64,000 nt of DNA from Taudactylus pleione (lineage: Eukaryota; Chordata; Amphibia; Anura; Myobatrachidae), in contig JAUIMM010000202.1 in assembly GCA_031769625.1 (NCBI GenBank), positions 8,728,001 through 8,792,000 of the forward strand, read 5' to 3'. The translations under genes were made by a program, and so were the position numbers. The notes under the pieces are model-generated. The model saw only the letters and a list, made by a program, of their open reading frames with translations. It was not told where the DNA came from and ran no database searches. The stretch's first letter is position 1, and each line of letters begins with the position of its first letter. Positions 1 to 11,462 of the stretch are shown piece after piece.

Positions 1-915
1 GTGAGGTGTAGACACACATGAAGGATGGTTGAGATGTACACGCACACACAAGATGGATGGGTGAAATGTACACGCACACACACAAGATGGATGGGTGAAA
101 TGTACACACACAAGATGGATGGGTGAAATGTACACACACAAGATAGATTGGTGAAATGTACACGCGCACACAAGATGGATGGGTGAAATGTACAGACGCA
201 CACACAAAAGATAGATGGATGAAATGTACACATGCGCACACACACACAAGATGGATGGGTGAAATGTACAAGCGCGCGCACACATGATGGATGAAATGTA
301 CATGCGCGCACACACATGATGGATGGGTGAGATGTACACGTACATACAAGATGGATGGATGAAATGTACACGCGCACACACATGATGGATGGGTGAAATG
401 TACACGCACACACACAAGATGGATGAAATGTACACGCGCACATACACAAGATAGATGGGTGAAATGTACATGCACACACACAAGCTGGATGGGTGAAATG
501 TACATGCACACGCACACATGATAGATGGGTGAGATGTACACGTACATACAAGATGGATGGATGAAATGTACATGCGCACACACATGATGGATGGGTGAAA
601 TGTACACGCGCACACGCAAGATGGATGAAATGTACACGCGCACATACACAAGATAGATGGGTGAAATGTACATGCACACACACAAGCTGGATGGGTGAAA
701 TGTACACGCACACACACACATGATAGATGGGTGAAATGTACACACATGCACACACAAGATGGATGGATGAAATGTACACGCACACACAAGATGGATGGGT
801 GAAATGTACATGCATGCACACACACACAAGATGGATGGGTGAAATGTACACGCACACACACACAAGATGGATGGGTGAGGTGTACACCCTTACACACTAA
901 ATGTGGATGTGTGAA
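1..915. repeat. GATGGATGGGTGAAATGTACA-type minisatellite
   Basis: About 900 bp of imperfect tandem repeats with a unit of roughly 35-50 bp. Each unit has a conserved core (AAGATGGATGGGTGAAATG) followed by TACA and a (CA)n or CGCA stretch of variable length. The array starts before the window edge and decays near 915. Unit length varies mainly through the CA-rich linker, as expected from slippage. No open reading frame is present. Confidence 0.95.
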
Positions 916-1061
916 GTATGCCCACACATGGGTGAGGCATAGGTAAAATAAATAAATTTGCTCTTTAATTTCTTATGGTGAAAATTTAATTTATTTAGTA
1001 TGACACCTCTTTGATTTTTGATATAGCATCCCTTCAGGTCCAGGAGCTAAATGCAATAGAG

Positions 1062-1255
1062 CAGTGGTTCTCCAACTCAGTCCTCAGGACCCCAAACAGG
1101 TCATGTTTTCCAGGTCAAATAGCAGGTGCACATGTGTATTCATTACTCACTGACACATTTTAAAAGATCCACAGGTGGAGCTAATTATTTCACTTGTGAT
1201 TCTGTGAGGAGATCTGGAAAACATGCAGTGTTGGGGTCGAGTTTGAGATCCTATG
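1062..1255. mobile_element. hAT-like non-autonomous element (MITE)
   Basis: A 194-bp element starting CAGTGGTTCTCCAACTC and ending in a degenerate complement. The flanks are a near-perfect 8-bp target duplication: CAATAGAG at 1054-1061 and GAATAGAG at 1256-1263. A CAGNG terminus with an 8-bp duplication is the hAT signature. A diverged relative lies at 33752-33950 and shares the internal block TGATTCTGTGAGGAGA. No transposase is encoded. Confidence 0.75.
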
Positions 1256-1263
1256 GAATAGAG

Positions 1264-1790
1264 AGAGTGGTGTGCCCCTTGCCTGATCATCTACTGAAGA
1301 CACTGTAAAGCAATATGCAATATGGACTTTTGTTTATTCAAACCTTTTACATTTTACAAATATTAAGACTGCAGATTTTTTTTCTATCCTGACTCATTCA
1401 TTGGGTTACCCGTGTCATAAAATATTGTAGCATTTAGTAGAAGCCCCTTTGTACTAGTGTTAGAGTATGGAGCACCTGGCCCAAGAGAATGCATTATTTA
1501 CATCACGAGCTGCAAACTGAACAGAGGTTTGACATTCAGTATCGTGGGTCTGTGAGTCAATCTTGTTTTCTAGACTTAGTCATTCATGTGACCGATGATT
1601 ATTGAACATGTGTCTACGTATGAGTTCAGTTTCTCCTTAGACATTTTGTATCCAAAAAGTCCAGTGATTTGTTTTTGTTTTTTTGTTTTGTTATTGGAAC
1701 AAGTTCCACAAGTCTTAACCTTGTATATTAGCTTTTCATGATGGGTAGAATTAGTGCCTTATTTCTCTTCATGGGTGATTCAAATGTTTT
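1264..1790. other. intronic sequence, nothing recognised
   Basis: AT-rich sequence with no long open frame, no terminal repeats and no simple repeat apart from a short TTTTTGTTTTG tract near 1670. Probably intron of the surrounding gene. Confidence 0.5.
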
Positions 1791-2048
1791 TTAGACGCCA
1801 ATAGGAGCAAGTGAATTGTTGCTCCATTTGGGGGCCAGTCTGGGTGTGCGCACACAAAAGCATGGGATACAGCAGCTAACCCAGTCTAAAATCCTGCTTT
1901 GGCCAACTTTTCGCACATTTCTGCTTGCCACCCCAGGAGACAGTGAGCAGAAATGTGTGCAGCCACGGCTATTCGCGCCCGATCAGAGCTACAATTGAAT
2001 TGCTCCATTCAACAAATAGCTGCAGGTAAAACAATTGAATTGCACCCT
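1791..2048. repeat. possible MITE with GAATTG(TT)GCTCCATT ends
   Basis: The stretch begins with GTGAATTGTTGCTCCATTTG and ends with ATTGAATTGCTCCATT followed by CAATTGAATTGCACC. The two ends resemble each other, and the interior is GC-richer than its flanks. The family is not recognised and no target duplication is clear. Confidence 0.35.
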
Positions 2049-2846
2049 GAGTTACAGGAACTTTGCTAACGTTGTAGTTACCAAAGCAAGAATATATTCT
2101 AGCAAGATGCTTTGGAACAACTTATGTTTTGTTATCTAAATGGTTAACCCAGTATCTTTTTGCCTCCGGGAATTCTTTGAATATAATTATAGTACTCCCA
2201 CGGCTTATCACGCAAACACAAGATCTCATTCTGCTCATCTCTCCCTCTGGTTCTTCATTAACCTTTCCTTTTCTAAACTCATTCGTACTGCACTGCAGGC
2301 TCTGGGCATTATATAATGGCCATATGAAGTATACTCTGTCTGCCTAGTGATCTTATTACAGTGCGTCTGCTAAAGAACCTGACTTTGAAATTAGCATTCT
2401 TGTCTATCATACATGGAAAACATAACATTTAAAAGAAGATTTCTAGTTCATGTACATACAGGTGGTGGGCAAAAATAAAAATGATAAAACTAATATAAAG
2501 TCACTTAATTGGGCACCAACTAATGTGCACCCAGTGCAGTCTGTATGCACCACAGCATTGCGTCTATCGATGCAGGAGAGATTGAGTACCACTCTTCCAA
2601 ATGAAAGTCACTTCACTGACGTTTGGTTGACGGTAATTAAAAATACTTCCTAAGGTACAGTTCCAGAGTATTTGATAAATGTGTCATTGGGTACAGATTT
2701 CATGATTGAGAAGGAAAACATTAATATTGTGCTCATCAAATCAGTGGGCAGACATTTGGGGAGAGGGGTATTCTCATCCTGGAGTTTGCCCCCTACTGTT
2801 GGTAAAGAAATGCATCATAGGAGGAAGGTGATCACTCTGCTTCGGG
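2049..2846. other. intronic sequence, nothing recognised
   Basis: No repeat structure, RNA gene or conserved frame was found. The short open frames here (for example around 2450-2653 and 2672-2920) have no recognisable protein content and are treated as chance. Confidence 0.5.
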
Positions 2847-3155
2847 TTGGGTACGGGATCCCGGCGCTGATAATGTGGCAGCGGAATCCCGGCGTTGGAA
2901 ATCCTGATGCATGCAGGTAAGTATTCTAACCCTAACCTTCCCATTTGGCAACCTACCCTAACCTGCCGCTAACGCTCCCCTCCCGCAGTCTAACGCTAAC
3001 CTCCCCCCTAGTGACTAACCCCTAAACCTAACCCTAATACTCGCAATCAAGATCTCAGCCGTTGCTATTCTGGAGCCAGGATTCTGACTGCTGTCGGTAT
3101 TCCAGCATCGGGATTCTATCTGTCGGCATTGTCTGCCCTGGGATGCTGACTACAT
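2847..3155. mobile_element. TIR element with CCGGGATCCCGGC-type ends and a TAACCC-like core
   Basis: The left end reads GGGTTGGGTACGGGATCCCG. It matches the reverse complement of the right end of a related element finishing near 34525. The centre (2927-3035) is a degenerate array of CCTAACCCTAA-type units. A third relative is at 60512-60805. No coding capacity. This looks like a non-autonomous DNA transposon family that carries telomere-like DNA. Confidence 0.55.
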
Positions 3156-3984
3156 CTCCTCTGCACCATTAAGTAATGCTCCGCACCATTATGTAATGAT
3201 TAACATTCACCTTGTCCTCTGAGGGAAAGACTACATCTAAACCACACAATAAAAATGCATCTTGCAGAATTACCACAATCCTTAACTGTTGAAAACGCTC
3301 ATAGCTGTAGCTTAGTTTGGCGCCATATGTGCATTTGTATGTTTGGAAATAATAAAAACAGGAGAAAAGGTGAAAGATAATTGTTTTAGAGGAGACACTT
3401 GAAGACATTGAGCTAATAGTCAGTGTGGAACCCACACCTGGAAAAGCTGCTGAATATAGGTAGAGTGAGTCTCAAAAAATTGTGGGGTATTGTGAATGGC
3501 ATGCAGATAGATAGGCAGAGCTCAGCATCATTTATTTGGAAGGTTGCACACCTGACAGCTGTTATGACGAAGCAATCATGCAAAATCCATATCCTGCATC
3601 AAAACAGAACAAGGACATACAAAGTTGACAGAGAATGTGCAGACATTAGGCAGGATAGAGATGGACATACCTGCTACAGATTACAATGTGCAGAGAAAGG
3701 GCAATGCTGAAACCGTTTATGCTAGAGGCATGGCACAGTGGCTGATAGTTCCCAAAGGAAGTCGTATCAGGTGGAGGTAGGACAGGCTAAAGTAAAATGC
3801 AAGATTTTTAGTTTGAGGAAGATTCCAAGAGACTCAACCAGACTACAGATACAGTAGGTGATGTCCCATTTCTGACCTGTATCTGTAGGAAATTTAGAGT
3901 CCAAAGAGGGTAAATTCCCTGCAAATACTTTAGCTATGGTTCACCCATTTAATTAGTGTTTTCAAAAACTTTTATAACCTCTCT
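3156..3984. other. intronic sequence, nothing recognised
   Basis: No terminal repeats, RNA genes or recognisable coding content. Ordinary AT-rich sequence. Confidence 0.45.
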
Positions 3985-3992
3985 CAGGTAGT

Positions 3993-4284
3993 CAGTGGCG
4001 TCACAAGAGGGGTGTGGGCCACACCCGGATGTTACCCGCCGAGGGGTGACACCAAGGTGTGCAGGCTCCCCCTCAGTGCAGCACTCAGCTCCTATCCCAA
4101 TGAGGGAGCCGGGAGCCGTCGCTTCACACCTCTGGCATCCCCCACCACCCCAGTGGTAACCATGTGGCCTCACGGCCCAAGCTCCGCACGGCCCACCAGT
4201 GTCCACGAGGCCACACCCTCTTTTCAGCATCACGCATGGAATCACTCCCCACACCGGGTGTCACCATGAGGAGGAACGCCACTG
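3993..4284. mobile_element. hAT-type non-autonomous element with perfect 8-bp target duplication
   Basis: A 292-bp element with termini CAGTGGCG and CGCCACTG, flanked by the identical octamer CAGGTAGT on both sides (3985-3992 and 4285-4292). Further inside, the left arm (GGGCCACACCCGGATGT) pairs partly with the right arm (ACACCGGGTGTCAC). The perfect duplication implies a fairly recent insertion. The open frames on both strands inside it are chance products of GC-rich DNA. Confidence 0.85.
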
Positions 4285-4292
4285 CAGGTAGT

Positions 4293-4820
4293 TTCTGGAC
4301 TTTGCAGGATTGAAGACTTTAGCTGCATCTAAGGTCAGGACTACCCCATACCCAAAATTGTTATAGGGAATTTGAATGTTGGTAGCATTCCCGCTAGGTG
4401 TTTTACTTTAGTTTTAGCTAAAACAACATGGCAGATGCTGTCCCCACCCCTGGGCCGCAGTGTCCCGCGGGTGGGAAAAATTGCAGTGCAGTGTTCACCG
4501 CCAGTGAATAGATGCAGGATGCATGTGCCGCCATCTATTCACAGAGACAGGAGAGCTTGGGGGCAGCCCAGCATATCCATAAGTGCCTGGAACTCCCCCA
4601 AGAGTGATGAAAAGGAGAGTGCGTCTTAAAGACACGCCCCATTTTCTCATGACCACACCTTGTTATCATGTGCATGCCTTTGCGGCTCACAGGAGTGCAC
4701 CTTTCTAGGTCAGGCGCCATGCTCAGCGCAGGGCCTAGCGTGAACACTAGTTGATATAGAATTGGCTGATATTTAGTATATAGTATGTTTGATCCCATAC
4801 ACATTATAGTATAGATTACC
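4293..4820. other. intronic sequence with a GC-rich block, unassigned
   Basis: The part from about 4430 to 4740 is GC-rich and includes a local inverted pair around GCCGCCATCTATTCAC and GTGAATAGATGC (4503-4541). It may be an old transposon fragment, but no ends could be defined. Confidence 0.35.
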
Positions 4821-4821
4821 T

Positions 4822-6670
4822 TTTTTTATAAATTTATTTTATTTTCAAAGAAAATTGTTACAACAAATGTCAAGATACAAACATAGACAGCGCTTAAGAA
4901 GTCAGAAAAAGTAACATTGGTACAACAAAATAAAAGGCCGGACACTAAATAATACAAACCCACAATCAAAGATAAACAAAAAAAATGCAGCAAGGTCGTA
5001 TCTAAAACCCTGAAATACAGTATATCACATACAAATATAACCAAGGGTGGTAAAGGGAGAAGTAGGAAAGAAAGAAAGGAAGGAATCGAGGAAGTGGGGA
5101 CATATCGATGATGGGAGAAAGCAGATCGACACTAAACCTGGTAAAGAAAAGGGGGGCTTAAAGCGCCTTAACCATGAATATATTAACCAGGTATTGTTTG
5201 TCTAAAATGTAATATCAAGAAGTTATGGTTGGGGAATAAGGGCAACGTAGGAGGCAGAGGCCTTATTCAATCCAGCTAAACCAAAGTGCCACAAACTCAG
5301 AATGTTTTTCAGGAGCTGAGAAGAAGATATCATTCATAGTCATGTAAAAGTCAAGGCGTTGGCACCACTCCCACACCAAAGGGGGTCCTGTGGAAGCACC
5401 GCCCTGGTGGCATTATTAAAGCGCTTAAGAAGCTATTTTTTTGGTATTTAGATACAGGAATGGATGTATGTGAGAGTAGCCAAAAATCTGTGCCACATGG
5501 TACAGAGGGGCCCCAAATTTCCAAAGCCAAGGCTATTCTTTTACACCATAAGGGGTGATTAACGAACATTCCCACCAAATATGCAACATTGTACCTGGTT
5601 TTTGGAGGCACCGCCAGCAGAATGGGGATACTGTGGAGAAATATTTAGGATAACCAGATATCGATACCATCTTGTCAAAACCTTACATAAGAGCTCTAGG
5701 ACCTCCAAACTGGTGGAGCAGGCATTAGTAACCTGATTTACTTTGCTCCAATTAATTCTTATGCCCTTATTTGTGAAATCCCTATCCTAGGCCTTTAAAT
5801 AGAGAGGGTCGGGAGGAAATAGAGAGTGTAACAAAATGTCACAATTCCGGAGATAACGTGTAGAGAGAATGCAGTGAGAACACATAGATTCAAATCGTTT
5901 CTAGCAATAACAGGAAAAGCCCCAAGGGATGAGGCGAAAGATCTGGCCTGAACATGGGCCCAAGAACATTGGTCCGTAAGTGAAGTAGTAGCACATAAGT
6001 CTGTAAAAGGTATAAATTGACCATCAGCTATTAAGTGACTCACTCTAGTAATTCCAGCCGCTGACCAGGCAGAAATCGGCCTGTAGTTCCTGGAGGGAAA
6101 AGAGGGTTGCGAAGAATGGGGGTAAAGGGAGATATCACAGAGGATATCCCATTTTAGTATGTAGTGGTTTCCATGTCTCCAGGGTGGGACCCACTGTCTG
6201 GTGTGTGGAGCGAGCAATTTTGTAGCACCACGGGAGCATACTGAAATGGAGACCAGGTGACTCAGCTTCCAGATCTATCTACTGCTCCCCGAGTCCAATC
6301 AAGGACCCTACTAAGCACCATGGCCTGATAATAGGTGGAAATTCCCAATCCTTCCTTCTAAAAAGCACCTCATGCTTGAATCTGGGCTTCCTACCCCCCC
6401 AAACAAAATTTGCTTATGCCGTATGTGCCTCAGGAAGTAAACTCCTCATAGGAAGACCTTTTGTGTCATCTGTAATAAGTATAAGAGGCGCGGGAGAATA
6501 TTCATCTTAATAATAATAGTGAAACGCCCTAACCATGAGAACCGTTGCTGAAGTCACTGATCCAAATCCATACGAATGGAGCTGAGCACGGATATATGAT
6601 TAAGAGCAAACAAATCACTGAGGCGCCTAGGTATAGATAGATATATGCAAGTACTTGAGGTGGGAAGCCT
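4822..6670 (-). mobile_element. Tx1/L1-like LINE, 3' part, decayed
   Basis: Read on the minus strand, this carries the C-terminal part of an L1/Tx1-type ORF2 broken by stops and frameshifts. Recognisable pieces are a segment ending SWAHVQARSFASSLG (within 5795-6217) and the zone after it. Near 5230-5350 is the terminal stretch with MNDIFFSAPEKHSEF-like content, which parallels the MEMDD...SADGDCKSF stretch of the plus-strand copy near 9780-9870. The 3' UTR runs to an A-rich tail seen as TTTTTTTATAAATTTA at 4820. No catalytic RT motif remains, so it is 5'-truncated. Confidence 0.7.
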
Positions 6671-7228
6671 GCCCTTTAAAAATGAAGGAAGTGCTAAGCG
6701 CAGGTGCAGTCTCAACGGACGCAGTGACATTTAAAGCAACTGATTTTATAAAAGTTATAAAAACAAGGTATAGCAATCGTCTAGCTATCAAAAATATACA
6801 ATTTATTCATATACATAGATGATTGTGCCAAAGAATTAAAAACACAGAAAATGAATTTCTGTTCAGTAGAAAGGACACTGATCTCACCCACAACTTTTAG
6901 TCCATACTTTGCTTGAGTATGCACAGCTCCTGAAGGAAAAAGACTTAGGATGCCAAAATGAACAGCATAGGACAGTCCGCTGTATATAGATGGTAATATT
7001 CACTGATAGAGGGATGTCCCTTTTAGATGTTGATCATCTGGTATTAGTCTGGGTCCTCAAAAGATACGTTGTTCATGTGTGGTAATATCCCAAATTGTAG
7101 TATCTAGGCTTACTCCCAGTGTGCTGGTCCTTTAAGGCTCCATATGATTAGGTTTGTGCAATAGTCCTTTAAGGTTCCTCCAATATGTAGTATAGAAAAG
7201 TTTGGGTGATGATCCTGGGTGGCCTAAC
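6671..7228. other. intronic sequence, unassigned
   Basis: No long frames or terminal repeats were recognised. It may hold diverged repeat remnants. Confidence 0.4.
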
Positions 7229-7302
7229 ACGTTTCCCTGCCCCAAAGTGAAGCTTTGAAAAAGGTACCTTTGAAAAAGCTGCACTTTGGGGCAGGGAAAC
7301 GT
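7229..7302. repeat. perfect-arm inverted repeat around CGTTTCCCTGCCCCAAAGTG
   Basis: CGTTTCCCTGCCCCAAAGTG is followed about 30 bp later by its exact reverse complement CACTTTGGGGCAGGGAAACG. The spacer contains CTTTGAAAAAGGTACC and CTTTGAAAAAGCTG, so the loop is itself a small direct repeat. The block resembles a dispersed frog repeat motif (aaagctg...gggaaacg), here duplicated head to head. Confidence 0.7.
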
Positions 7303-7593
7303 AATGCCAAATACTTGCATTACAAATGCCTTGCATGTTGTTTTTCATTGTTAGGTAAGTATTGCAATACTATACCCTACTGCATAAACCACACTGCTTA
7401 CGTATATAGACAAACTAAACTATTCCGATCATAAAGGGACATTCATATACATATATACTTCTAAATCCTGGCATTATTCATTCTGTCCGTGTTTCCTTTT
7501 CTTTTTAGTTCAGATTTATCTCTTGACTTTGAGCAACATTATTGTCTTTGTGTAAAGGATGTGTGTTAGAGGGAGTAAAAAAATACAATGGGG

Positions 7594-7690
7594 GAGAGTT
7601 ATCAAATCTTATAAAGAGGACAAGTGGAGAATTTTGTTGCCCATAGCAACCAATCAGCTTGTTTGGTTGCTATAGGCATCTTTTCCACAA
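7594..7690. repeat. fragment of a CAACCAATCAGCTT-containing MITE
   Basis: The sequence GTTGCCCATAGCAACCAATC followed by AGCTTGTTTGGTTGCTATAG is the palindromic core also seen at 12880-12965 in a complete element. Only one arm and the core survive here, and no terminal repeats are found. Confidence 0.5.
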
Positions 7691-7969
7691 AAAGGAATAA
7701 AGTAGCACATACGTTGAAGAGCATGGACAACAGTGCAATTGATGTGTGCCAATTTCTGCATGAATGTCTCCAATTTTATACAGAGAATAAAATGTGCACA
7801 TGAAGAGGTTTGAGTAGCTGGACAGATTGAGAACTGTTATGTAACTAAATGCATCATTTTACACCTACTTGCAAAAACAAGATTTTCTTTTGTGGCACAA
7901 AATATTCTCCAGTAGACACTTTATTATTAGATTATTGATTTTGGCAGCCTAACATGATATTATTTACTA

Positions 7970-8580
7970 ACTGATGTACCCGGCATTGGCCGGGTTTAAA
8001 TCTTCAAGTAGTTAAGTTTTATTATGTGATGTCATCCAAATCCATCCAGTGTAAGCCCCAGAACAGGGTCCCTGGGTCAAAGTTCTGCCCAGCGTATATC
8101 AATGGGAGGTCCGACCGGGGCTTCAACCCCCTAGTATGTCTTCTGGGATACAATGTTATCACTCTGAAGTTATCGTCAAAATCCATCCAGTGGCTTGCTC
8201 AGAACAGGCTCCCTGGTCAAAGTTCTGCCCAGCGAACAGTGACCCGGACCCTAACTCCCCTAAAACCTGGTCAGGATCCAAATGCAACACCTCTCACACA
8301 GGTTCCTCTCTCCTCTCACTCCCCTCAGAGCACCAAACTCCCAACTCTCTCCCCTATCGGCGACACGCCTGACCCCCCTTCCCCACATATTCCCCTCTTC
8401 TGCGCTTTCTCCCCGCACAGTTCCAACCCTTTTCCCAATCTGTGACACACCCGATCTCACCCTCCCCCACTCCGGTTCAACTCCAGCAGAAAATACACCC
8501 TGAAAGAGGGAAGAGCACCGACACTGCCTCGTCCTGGGTGGGAACCATAATACCAGTGAATCCTGTTCCTCCACCTTGAA
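7970..8580. repeat. TACCCGGCATTGGCCGGGT-type repeat with internal tandem duplication
   Basis: The left edge carries GTACCCGGCATTGGCCGGGT, a small hairpin-forming motif. A related sequence, GGATACCCGACGTTGCCCTGG, begins the inserted block at 62296. Inside, a roughly 70-bp segment (CATCCAG...AGTTCTGCCCAGCG) occurs twice, at about 8035-8097 and 8175-8235. The C-rich right half gives long but meaningless frames on both strands. The family is not named with confidence. Confidence 0.5.
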
Positions 8581-8639
8581 GGTAAGTCACTTAGTGTACA
8601 TTTTACACTTATAATTTATTAATTATTGGATACTAGATG

Positions 8640-10350
8640 TCTAAACTTTAATTAGAGATTTCATTTGGAAGGGATATAGACCCCGTTTGAAATTAGACCT
8701 GATGTCCCGTCACAAGGATAGAGGCGGTATTTGCCTTCCAAATATTAAAAGATACCATCAAGAATGCCTCCTACACCGCATTTTAGAATGGACTAGATCT
8801 GACTCCCATAAACAATGGATACGTATAGAACAACAAGCACTTGAGATCCCCCTGTCAATAGCTCCGTGGTTTCCTGCCCTCCCCAGTATCACGCATCCCA
8901 CTATTGGTCCTACATTCTCCTATTGGAAGACCATGAGGAGATCCCCTTCGATATCTGCACCTAACTCCCCTCTAACACGTTCCTCTATAATGATAGTTTC
9001 CCTCCGGGGATGGACCATATAGCCTTCCATTCTTGGATGAGGGTAGGCCTCTTTAGGGTCGGACAATAGTTTAGTTATGGTAATGTACTATTTTTTGCAG
9101 AGATGTGAGCGATGGAAGCTGCAGGCAAATGAATATTGGCACTATTTTCAGGTCCGCCACTTTTTACAGTCCTTGGGAACACCTCAAACTCTGAATAGGG
9201 TTTATACTCCCTTTGAGTGCCTATGGGCAGGTCCCACGCCACCCACCCATACTATTTTATTACTTTATAGCTCTCTTTCCTCAGATTCTGGCATCTCCCT
9301 CCCCAGCTTCATTGACAAATGGAATCGTGACCTTGGTTCCAGTCTAGACGAAACTTAATGGAGAAAAATATTTACACTAGCACATGCTTGTTCCAAGAGT
9401 ACCTCCGTTGTGGAGACTCAGTACAAACTCATTTCGAGATGGTACAGCTGCCCAGATACCCTTTCTAAAATGGGGATTGGTGTATCCAATATATGTTGGC
9501 GCTGCTCGAACGTCCCGGGTAACCCTTTCCATATCTGGTGGCAATGCCCACTTCTTCGGCCCTTTTTGGTCAGAAATGATTCGCCTTTCAGCTTTAATTC
9601 TTGGTGAACCGGTTCCTACAGATCCCCTGTTCTGGTTATTCCATTTGTCGTCCGGGACCCTCTCGAGGTACAAAAGGTCTTTATTATGTCACTTGAATAA
9701 CGCAGCAAAGGCTGTTATCCCGGTGAGATGGCGTTCCTCCTCTCCTCCCACGGTTGCTGATTGGTTCACGAGATTAGACTTATATATGGAAATGGATGAT
9801 TTGATAACCTCCGCTGATGGCGATTGCAAATCCTTTAGGGATACTTGGTCCTGCTGGATGGACTTTAAGGACTCTGTGTCCTATAGAACCATTCTCTCTA
9901 GCCAACCTATACCTGTATAAGTTTTATATATCTCCTGCCTAGGCCTTATGTGACCTAACGGAGCCGATATACACATTTAAAAATTGTAGCAGCCTCGTTT
10001 TTGATTTATACTCCAATCATGCAGCAACTCTTTTTCTTTTCTCTCTTCTTTCTTATATTCCTCCCTTTTTTCTCTCTTTGAATGCTTTTGTATATTCCCC
10101 TTTTACCTATTTGTTTTGTCTTTCCCCAAAATATTATAGTCTCTAATTAATGTTCCAATATTTAATATCTATATTTTCGATTATAGAGGTTCTTTTTCTT
10201 TTATTATGATCAGGAATCTTGTTTTTTCTAGGATTTGATCGAAATTTTATTTTGCAAGTTCATTCCAGATTGGTAATTTGGAAATTATTTCTTTTGTTTG
10301 TATTGACTTATGTCTGTATTGACTTGGTATTATTCAATAAAACAATTTGC
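8640..10350 (+). mobile_element. Tx1/L1-like LINE, 3' end, decayed
   Basis: Three broken frames in order give the C-terminal third of an L1/Tx1 ORF2. The first is a GGICLPNIKRYHQ...RILEWTRSD segment (8687-8900). The second is a QVRHFLQSLGTP segment (9077-9358). The third is an ISRWYSCPDTLSKMGIG...CWRCSNVPGNPFHIWWQCP segment (9410-9590), the cysteine/histidine-containing tail typical of this group. It then continues with WFTRLDLYMEMDDL (9384 frame, near 9770). The 3' UTR ends near CAATAAAACAATTTGC at 10335. The RT domain is missing, so it is 5'-truncated and non-functional. Confidence 0.75.
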
Positions 10351-10380
10351 TATAATTTATTAATTATATGTAGTAACTAT

Positions 10381-10561
10381 GGGCCATATTTATCATTGAG
10401 TGATATTCTTGTTATCACTCATTACTAATCTTAAATTTTGCTCCAACCAATCAGCTCCTAACTCATGTTTTTGAAAAATGACAAGAGCTGATGAGTTGGA
10501 GCACCATTTAAGATTAGTAATGAGTGATAACAAAAATGTCACTCATTAGTAAATGAGGCCC
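10381..10561. mobile_element. palindromic MITE, GGGCC termini
   Basis: A nearly perfect foldback of about 181 bp. GGGCCATATTTATCATTGAG at the left pairs with the stretch ending ATTAGTAAATGAGGCCC at the right. The inner arms TGATAACAAAAATG and ATATTCTTGTTATCA also pair. GGGCC termini suggest the PIF/Harbinger group, but a 3-bp target duplication is not clear. No coding capacity. Confidence 0.7.
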
Positions 10562-10600
10562 TTTATATTAGAAATTAAGAGTACTTGAGATTATGTAGTC

Positions 10601-11462
10601 ATGTTGACATTTAGAATGTCAAAGCATAATGTCGACATTCAGCATGTCAACATGTTCATAATGTCAACATTCACAATGTCAGCATTGACATATTGTCGTC
10701 ATTGTTAATGTTGACAGCCAGAATGTCGACACATGCATTTAGAGTTAGGATTAGGCAGAGGTTAGGATTAGGCTGCCATTAGGGTAAAGATGCAGTTAAG
10801 GTAGGGTTAGGATTAGTCTGTGTTTAGGGTTATCCTATAGTTAGGGTAAGGCTATAGTTAGGGTAGGGTTAGGCTGCGGTTAGTGTTAGGCTGTAGTTAG
10901 GTTAGGATTAGGCTGCGGTTAGGTTGAGGCTGTAGTTAGGGTAAGGTTAGGTTTAAGATGAGGTTAGGGTTAGAAATAGGTTCCAGTTAGGATTAGACTT
11001 TAGTTAAGTTAGGATTAGGCTGAGGTTAGGGTAGGGTCAGGATTAGGTTGCGGTTAGGCTTTGGCTCTAGTTAGGGTAAGGCTGTAGTGAGGGTAGAGTT
11101 ATGTTTAGGCTGCAGCTAGGGCTCGGCTGCTGTTAGGGTTCGGCTCTAGTGCGGGTAGGATTAGACAGCAGTTAGGGTTAGGCTGTATTTAGGTTAGGAT
11201 TAGGCTGCGGTTAGGGTTAGATTGTTGTGAGGGTAGGGTTAGAATTAGGCTGTGTTAAGGGTTAGACTAGTGAGGACTGGGTTTGGGTTAGAAGTAGGAT
11301 GAGGTTATGGTTAGGCTGCTGTTAGGGTTGACTGCAGTTAGGGTTGGACTTCTTTTAGGTTTACGGTGCAATTAGGGTGGGCGTTGGCATACATTTTAGG
11401 TGAAAGTTAATGTTAGAATAAAATTGCAATGTTGACATTTTGACTGTCAACATCCAAAAGCA
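10601..11462. mobile_element. TGTTGACATT-ended element with degenerate TTAGGG-like core
   Basis: Flanks rich in ATGTTGACATT, ATGTCGACATT and GACTGTCAACATCC enclose about 660 bp (10740-11400) of degenerate GGTTAGGGTTAGGCTG units. The left flank holds several overlapping TGTCGACA-like palindromes. It is not a true telomere: units are irregular, there is no terminus, and the array is bounded by related inverted flanks. It is best read as a DNA transposon or satellite with a telomere-like interior. Confidence 0.6.

Noticed and set aside
1..915. Regularly spaced repeats that might be taken for a CRISPR array
   Set aside because: Repeats are directly adjacent with low-complexity CA linkers of variable length. 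There are no unique spacers and no cas genes, and the context is a vertebrate intron.
3949..4269. Overlapping open frames of about 85-101 aa on both strands
   Set aside because: They lie inside a GC-rich hAT MITE with a defined target duplication and have no protein features.
8026..8574. 139-aa and 104-aa frames
   Set aside because: Product of a C-rich repeat; frames are open on both strands and low in complexity.
9384..9920. 178-aa frame as a host gene
   Set aside because: The content is the decayed C-terminal region of a Tx1/L1-like LINE, with frame changes on either side.
10740..11400. A chromosome end or true interstitial telomere from fusion
   Set aside because: Units are irregular and enclosed by inverted TGTTGACATT-type flanks, and the same core type recurs in small transposons.
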